DNA from: Prosapia bicincta | Taxonomy: Eukaryota > Arthropoda > Insecta > Hemiptera > Cercopidae | Reading direction: 5' to 3' | Length of the DNA stretch: 64,000 nt | NCBI GenBank assembly: GCA_036971475.1 | Contig: JBAIZL010000005.1 | Location: forward strand, 161,331,386-161,395,385 | Part shown: piece after piece, positions 57,665 to 64,000 of the stretch | How positions within the stretch are numbered: the first letter of the stretch is position 1 | Layout of the letters: each line of letters starts with the position of its first letter | Position numbers and translations under genes: made by a program | The notes under the pieces: model-generated | The model's database searches: none | Seen by the model: the letters and a program-made list of their open reading frames with translations, nothing else | Told to the model about the DNA's origin: nothing

Positions 57665-60075
57665 TTTTACTTGTACGTGCTTGTAATTGTAAAACTATGT
57701 GAATAAAATAAAATGAAATAAATTAAAATTCTACAACGGTTTCAGTACTGTTTATTTTGGCGCATACGGTATATATGAGGCTATTATAAACATAATTTCT
57801 GTAAGTATTTATTACAAATAAAATATGCATTTGTACAACTTAGGCCTATTGGTAAACCTGACAGGCATGTATATATACACTGCAGGCTCAAACATAAAAC
57901 AAGTCGCTGTTTAGGCAATTTAATGGCAGAGAAACCCGAAAACCGATATCTAGTAGCGAAAGTAACTTACCATTGGGTTAGAGAAAAGAATGTCAATTTA
58001 AATTCCCTTGGCAAGGTTTCTATGACATAGTGTAGAACTGTCAATGTGTCATACGGAATTCAAGAAAGGTATAGCGGTCAGCACTGAACTTTATCCGTCC
58101 ATTATTAGTCCTAGTTTAGTCCTAGCTTGTCATTGTCAAGCTATATAATTTTGAAAGGTTGTAAAACAATTTTGAAAGCGTTGACTCTATCAAAGGGCAG
58201 GTCCAGGAAGGTCAGATTAGTGGCCATACTTCAATGCCATACTAAAACACTGCGTAAAATTTACAAAAATACATACTCTTTAGTCACCATTACAGGGTGC
58301 AGTGTATGGCTTTCCATAAATGCAATAATTTTTTTATTATTTTAGAAACAAACAATTAGGCCTAATATACTAAAAGATGAAATCGAGGTCAATATGGTCA
58401 CGTGTTTGTGTTCACTATGCTACACACTTTATCCATTTTCTAATTTTTCCACCCAAAGAAAGTTAAATAAAGACCTACAGAAATCCCAATACTTCGTATG
58501 ACGTGTGGTACTTATATGCTCCAATATACGACGTATAGACCGATTACGCGACGTTAACGTTAAAACGTTTCTACGTAATTGAATAGAATAGAAGCCACTA
58601 CCTCAGGACCAGCTCTGGCCGATCCCCATTAGATAACCCTTTATTGTTTATAGCTAAAGATAATTATATTCGTTAGTTTTAACGTGATCACGAATTGGTT
58701 CAAAACGTGACGCTATGCGTGGGCAAACATTCCGCGTTCACGGCGCATACTTCAACAAGAGCTCGTGACGTAAGTGAACAATTATTTCCGCCGAGTTTTA
58801 ATGGGCAGGTTTGTTCTGCTATTTTAATACGGACGAGGTATTTTGCATTTGCTTACAACAGGTAGTTGAGTTTATTTACATACTTAGCTCTACAATCTAA
58901 CCTTTCAGAGGCAAAATATGACTACTACTGAAAGAAATTACAAAAGAAATTTGCAAGGGGTTTAAAACGTTTGTAGAAATATACCTAAAACCAAGAGGTT
59001 AAACAATAGTTTCGGCTACTGGCAGAATGTTAAATCTGTAAACAGCTGATTACCAGTGGTTAGTAAATTTGAATATTTTATAGTTTGTGAAGGATAGAAA
59101 AAAGCATGGCGGTTGAAATCAGAAAAATTCTCATGAATTTTAGAAGAAATGTTGTATAGGGTATCACCTACGAAAAACTATAAAGAAGGTTAGGTAGAGT
59201 TAAATCTGTACTATGAAATAAATCTAATTATCCCCTGACGCCAGAAGTGTGGTAAAATTATGGATCACTGAGCAGGCTCGCGTCCATGACCTACTCTCTA
59301 TCGAGGGCATACTTACGAAGGAGTCTATCTACTGCTTGGATTCAGGTGATCAGTTATGTAACAGACATACTTAGCTTTTTTATTTCATCAAAACTTCATG
59401 TTCTGAAATGTATAATCTTTGTGTTTAATTGCCCCTTCCTATTCTCTCTCTCTCGCTCCCCCTCTCTCCATCTAAATCCGGTAATTTAACCTAATATCTA
59501 TAGATCTTTCTTCGTGCAATGCAAACAATAAATAATAAACTGTTGGAGAAAAGAAAAAGGAAACCGACGAACGACACACATCCTTTCAACCAAAAGCAAA
59601 AATATAGGTTAATGACCAGTATCAACATAGTATAACAAACCTCTTTCCCCAGAAATCAGGCTTCACGATTTTGATTTTCGGTAGCTAGCGCCAATTCTCA
59701 ACCCGGGGCAATGGCGGTACGTTCCCATATATACCATAATATACCCATAATAGTACCATTGGAAAGATCTGAGCGTAAGGCTTAGATCAGCCACTGGCTA
59801 GCTAATGGGACGAAATGAGTGTGCTAGTAGGACTTTCTGATCAGCCTAGTTTTCCCAATAACTATATACGGCTGGTATTCGCTCTTTTCAAACGTGTAGC
59901 GGTTGCTGGTAGTACGCTGGCAGTACTTTGCAAACTTCAACGTGGCTTTGCCTACGGGTAAGATCGAAAAATAAAAACTTAATTTGACTTACAGTTTGCT
60001 AGAGAGCTTGTAAAAATGTTGAAGTAAGAGCATAGTAAACAAATTTTAAAAAACGTTCGTCCACTTATGTATAAA
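57665..60075. other. No gene supported
   Basis: AT-rich with a GC-richer patch at 58,680-58,800 (GTGACGTAAGTGAAC). Near 59,290 CCTACTCTCTATCGAGGGCA is another copy of the short word seen at the window start. A short pyrimidine CTCTCT run lies at 59,441-59,468. Confidence 0.4.
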
Positions 60076-60081
60076 GATCTG

Positions 60082-60273
60082 TTATCTGTTTGCCCAGTAG
60101 AGCACAAAGCCAGAAGCTAAATTATGGATTATCTCACACCTAGTGTATGGAACCATTTCGCCGTGAATCTGGTATCTAAGTCGTGTCTGTATCCTCTTGA
60201 GTCGGACGTTAAATAAAGGGCTTGGTACTACTACCCCGTAGTACCAATGAGTAAGAGCCTTACTGTGAGGCAT
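60082..60273 (-). pseudogene. Possible reverse-transcriptase tail of a non-LTR retrotransposon
   Basis: The minus-strand frame reads KALTHWYYGVVVPSPLFNVR then LKRIQTRLRY and EMVPYTRCEIIHNLASGF. This fits the region after the palm in CR1/Jockey-type reverse transcriptases (a YGxVVWxP block, then LxRIQxRxLR, then a short-spaced leucine segment), with the usual Trp replaced by Val. No upstream catalytic YxDD block is visible. Probably a short dead fragment. Confidence 0.4.
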
Positions 60274-60279
60274 TGACTG

Positions 60280-61190
60280 GTCAAAGGCCCGCTCCTAAGA
60301 TGTATCGATATTGCCAACTAGTCCCTACGCTTTACTAGAACAACTAAGGACCAGTAGCGCTTTCCGCATAGTCTGATTTTCTTATAACTAGCTTTCCTCA
60401 CTCCACCAGATTAGGTAAGGACTAGGTGCTCAGATTGGCCACAATAATTTACCCAGAAACATGCCGTTTCTAACCTGACCCAGTGACTTTCAAGAGCAGG
60501 TATTTTTATATAGCATATTACATAAAACAGGTAAACAAATTAAAGTAATTAGGAAATCCACATAGCCAGAAATGCCAATTATTAAATTAATTTCATCGGT
60601 CACTGTATTGGAATCGTCTGAATGCTTTACATTTTTACAGCCAATTCAGAATAGCAACAACTACTTTCAGGTTTATTTAAATGTTAGTTCCACCAACCGC
60701 CACAGCGCGGCGTCTTTATCACAAAGTAATGAACACATTAAGAAGCTCAACTTTGTTGATAAAACTCTCGACGTTATGTTATTTATGTCAGTTGGATTTG
60801 TGTGGAAGTTAATAAACTGTCTTCCCTCTCTCTCTATCACACGTTCCGCATGTTTACCGTCTCTCTCTTGTTTAAGTCCGGGCACGAGCTCGTCTAATGA
60901 AAGATGTGTTTCGGGCTTCTATATGAAATACGACCCCATTACGAATTCTTCATATTACATCAACACCACCACCCCGCTCTTTCCATTTTCATCTTAACTT
61001 CTGCCTCCACTGAATCCCGTTATAAAAGTATTTGTATTCTTTAAAGGTTCTTGTTTGATTTATGAAAATAATTTCAGTCTTATTGAATTTCTATCTTAAT
61101 TAATATCAAGTTATTGCTTGTCGGGGCGTTCAACTACCCAGGAATGCGATTTTGGATGAGTATTGTTACAGAAAATGAATTAATTAAAAA
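60280..61190. other. No gene supported
   Basis: The 141-codon frame 60,572-60,997 (+) overlaps a 70-codon antisense frame, is Ser-rich partly from CTCTCT runs, and has no recognisable domain, so it is not called. Confidence 0.4.
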
Positions 61191-61199
61191 ATATACTAA

Positions 61200-61620
61200 A
61201 TTTGGGTTAACGCGTAATAATGCAGGAGTATTGAAGGGGCATCAAAAGAAAACTAGCCCGCTCTCACTATGGTATACGCTGTCACTAAGATAACACCACG
61301 ATTTGTTATCAAGCAGCGCAGCATACTCAAGTGCGCTTCCCCTGTCTGGAGATATGTAGACAATTCCCGCAGACGCAGACTCCAGTTATTTCAAAAAATC
61401 AGTTTACAAATAATCATGAAGATACCTAGACGCACAAAAATACCTACCACTACTTCATACCGATTTGACGTAAGGTAAGAATATCACCGTAGATACTTAG
61501 TACCCAGTAACTTAGTATCCTTTTTCTATAAACAGGCCACGTACAAACTACACCCTCAGTCATATCCTCACTCGGTAGGTACGACAGCACACATTACAGA
61601 GACGGTCATCAGATGTCAAT
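61200..61620 (+). pseudogene. Jockey-like reverse-transcriptase C-terminal fragment
   Basis: The frame from 61,269 reads VIKQRSILKCASPVWRYVDN and then RRLQLFQKISLQIIMKIPRR. This corresponds to the conserved thumb region of Jockey-clade reverse transcriptases (IRPVLxYxSPVW, then LQxxQNKxLRxIxxAPR). It stops at TAA 61,476-61,478. About 60 bases further, HPQSYPHSVGTT recalls the HPNPLxxxLG tail near the end of such proteins. The catalytic FADD box is not found upstream, so this is a truncated, inactive copy. Confidence 0.55.
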
Positions 61621-61629
61621 ACTGACGGA

Positions 61630-62230
61630 CCAAATCGCTACCTAAACATGTAATATGTTATGTAAATAACATACCTCACATTTAGTCATAGGCGAATAAT
61701 GGGGCAGCAGCCCTAATGAAAATAGTAATTTTGTTATGCATGCTCAATCCAGTTCCTATCACGCAGTAGATAAAATGAATGTCACATACATAGCTTCCCT
61801 AACAAGGATTTTAACTTTAAAATCCTTTCTCGTCACTTAGCATAAGGATACCCCTGTCCCCACGGTCCCTGCATGAACCTGATATTTTTCCTGACAAGGT
61901 TTTTTCTTCCCTTCTTAGCGAGACAAAAGAAAAGATGTTATTAGCTTGGGAATGGGGCAATTGTTTCTCACTTCTTCACTGGCAGCAGGAATACTAATAG
62001 CATGATCATATTTACGACGTCAGTTTGCTAGAGGATCGCTGCCCCCAGAGTTGGAAGGGTTATGGAGCCATGAAACAAAAAGAAGCACCAAAGAAAGCGG
62101 CTTCTTTTTAGTTACGGAATGATGAAGCACCTAGATAATGTTTTCCAAACCCCCCTACTTTGGTCTCAAGCTTTGGGCTCCATTTTATTAAGAAGAAACA
62201 GAAATTATAATGGACTATAGAAATCATTGT
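61630..62230. other. No gene seen
   Basis: Mixed DNA, somewhat GC-richer at 61,850-62,060. No motif. Confidence 0.4.
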
Positions 62231-62235
62231 TTCAG

Positions 62236-62281
62236 CTGATAGGATTGTTTATATGGTGGATATCTCTTTTTGGGAGAAGTG
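62236..62281 (+). other. Candidate 46-nt internal exon
   Basis: ATTGTTTCAG at 62,226-62,235 is a good acceptor and AGAAGTG followed by GTAAGTAA at 62,282 a strong donor. Two frames are open; one reads DRIVYMVDISFWEK. It is very short and has no homologue known to me. A minus-strand frame of 77 codons (62,224-62,457) overlaps it and also has no known domain. Confidence 0.25.
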
Positions 62282-62784
62282 GTAAGTAAACAACATTTAA
62301 AATTTTTGGTGGAAGATGGAACGTTGATGCAATTGTCGAATTTCATCGGCGCCAGCGATCGGTTAGCCCCAGGAGCATCAAAACGTGTCCACCTCTCACC
62401 TGTGGACGTAGGGTCAATCGTCCAGTAATGGAAGAATACGCGTAGTGCTGGCAACATTATTTTCCCTGAATACAGTATAACCCACGTAATAAAGCTAGTT
62501 TTGTTTACCTCCTAAACCATGTCTATAGCGTGAAAGGGGGTCATTAAAAAACTTACATTAAAAACCTTTGTTAAATCAGCTGCTTCTGTTTTATTATTCA
62601 CACAGATCAGAGCAATAATTTTGGATTATTTATAATCTACCGTCGAAGGTGAAGTCGTGAATTAAAGTTCAAAATACAAAACCTGGAGAGCATGAAACAT
62701 AATTGACATGAGTGGTCATATGAATTTCATACCCCCCAAGTTTGTAAATAAATCTTTTATAGACCTGTATATAAAAAGGATTGT

Positions 62785-63290
62785 ATGTATGTGTGTATGT
62801 ATCTTATGGATGCCTAAACCGCTGAACAGAAGTTGATGAAATTTGGGGGGTTTGCTTAACGTATTCCCAGAATGGCTCTTGTGAAATTTGGTGTAGATCC
62901 ATCAACAGGGCTCTGCCCAAGAGGCTTAGGATAGTTCAAAAAACCGATGTATATATTTATGTGTGTATATATGTATCTTATGGACGACTAAACCACTGAA
63001 CAGAAGTTAATATGATTTGGAGCGATTGTTTAACATATTCCCAGGATGATTTGTGTGAAGTTTTGTGTAGATCCATCCACAGGACTCCACCGCAGGAGCT
63101 TAAAATGGTTCAAAAACCGATGTATGTGTGTGTATGTATTTTATGGATCCATAAACAGCTGATCAGAAAGTAATGAAATTTGGAGAGATTGTTTCACATA
63201 TTCTCATGATGGTTTGTGTGAAGTTTGGTGCAGATCCATCCCCAAGGTTACGCTCTTGAATCTTAGGACGGTTCAGTGTACAGCCTTTCA
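62785..63290. repeat. Three-copy repeat, ~163-174 bp unit
   Basis: Units contain GTGTGTATGTATCTTATGGA, a CTGAACAGAAGTTGATGAAA block, TTTGG, CCCAGGATGGTTTGTGTGAA and TTTGGTGTAGATCCATCCAC. CTGAACAGAA or CTGATCAGAA occurs at 62,822, 62,996 and 63,159. Units that say 'gain a short pyrimidine/GT-rich part then CTGAACNGATTTxGATGAAATTTGG' are frequent in tails of arthropod mobile elements, so this is probably element-derived. Confidence 0.85.
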
Positions 63291-63299
63291 TAAGTCTAA

Positions 63300-64000
63300 T
63301 GTTAAAATGTGGGCTATATCCGTAATAGACTTAATTAATTTAAAAAATTATAATCATAATGTAAAAATAATAATATATTATTGTTTAAAATTGCTAAATT
63401 TTATATACAATTATTGCCACCACACTTATTGACATTAAAAGTAGAATCACCGATAATATTCTTGCGATATTTGAATCCGCCAAAGCTGTACAACGGAATC
63501 AGACTATAACAAAAAAATGAGACCCAATTTGATCGAGGCAGAAATCATAAGTGGTAAGTTAAAAGGATAGATGGTTTTAATTCCATGAATACCGATGATT
63601 TCATCCGATTTACACTTGGTTTTAAAACAGCTGCAATTCCCTTTGCGTCTTGCATTCGCAATAACTACAAAGGCAATCGTCAACCATTACTGGATTAAAT
63701 TTAAAACATTCTTACTTTTCTCACGGACAATTATATGAAGCGCGTCCACGGGTTGGGAAACCTAAACATTTGTACGTTTATACGCCATACAATGAAATGA
63801 CGAAAAACATTGTCTAGATAGAAGATTCTAGCATTACAGTAAATAAAATAGAATTATTTAAATGTTTGATTTGCTTTTCCAATTGGAAAATTAATTAATA
63901 ATTTTCCATTTTCCATTATAAAATTATGATTTCGGGTGCATCAACGCGTACCGGGTAACGCTATTAACAAATAAAATCAAAGACTAAAAAGTATAAAATA
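63300..64000. other. No gene seen
   Basis: AT-rich non-coding DNA to the window edge. Confidence 0.45.

Noticed and set aside
60572..60997. 141-codon plus-strand frame
   Set aside because: No domain, low-complexity Ser stretches from CTCTCT runs, antisense frame overlap, no splice or start context support.

Overview
This is a 64 kb stretch of AT-rich, gene-poor eukaryotic nuclear DNA. Short introns with poly-pyrimidine tracts, scattered GGTTAGGTTAGG-like words, long dinucleotide microsatellites, many minisatellites, decayed non-LTR retrotransposon and Tc1/mariner-type fragments, a FLYWCH-domain remnant and abundant foldback elements point to an arthropod, most likely an insect. A hemipteran would fit the repeat style, but I cannot identify the species. 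No bacterial, organellar or viral gene set, rRNA, convincing tRNA or CRISPR array is visible.

Coding content is very sparse. The best host coding segment is a GC3-rich open frame at about 4.55-4.9 kb (+), which looks like one exon of an unrecognised basic/acidic protein. A possible start exon, 77-base intron and second exon lie on the minus strand at 43.79-43.95 kb. Exon-like segments with good splice donors occur at 15.2-15.35 kb, 20.99 kb, 34.4 kb, 52.28 kb and 62.24 kb (all +). CpG-richer islands at 20.7-21.0, 25.2-25.4, 34.3-34.5, 36.25-36.6 and 51.9-52.3 kb carry recognisable transcription-factor words (TCTCGCGAGA, TGACGTCA, TGCGCATGCG, GCCGCCATCTTG, X-box-like and P3 homeodomain sites) and are the best promoter or enhancer candidates. 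The layout suits introns and intergenic DNA of one or more large genes.

Mobile-element content: two copies (13,983-14,577 and 33,103-34,050) of a terminal-inverted-repeat element with 8-bp target duplications, each carrying the tail of a non-LTR retrotransposon; a truncated pol fragment of that retrotransposon with RNase H and C-terminal Cys motifs (27.9-28.55 kb); a pair of nearly identical 357-bp direct repeats 1,441 bp apart flanking a broken FLYWCH/MULE-like gene (17.65-19.45 kb); a heavily decayed Tc1/mariner-superfamily transposase (56.9-57.66 kb); Jockey/CR1-like reverse-transcriptase tails at 60.1-60.3 kb (-) and 61.2-61.6 kb (+); and many foldback elements, several centred on the word GACGCGTTTCG or CATCTTCAGA.

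Tandem repeats take up much of the rest: a 60-bp satellite with 120-bp dimers (15.76-17.53 kb), a 39-bp satellite with a 234-bp higher-order period (40.0-41.5 kb) that creates a spurious 407-codon open frame, an 85-bp array (7.0-7.5 kb), a 50-bp array (46.2-46.55 kb), an ~82-bp array (50.9-51.5 kb), an ~77-bp array (23.6-24.6 kb), an ~115-bp array (30.4-30.9 kb), an ~170-bp array (62.8-63.3 kb) and an ~310-bp array at 0.7-1.8 kb interrupted by a foldback insertion. I see no operon-like or otherwise coordinated gene system; the notable biology is in the repeats and the candidate regulatory islands.
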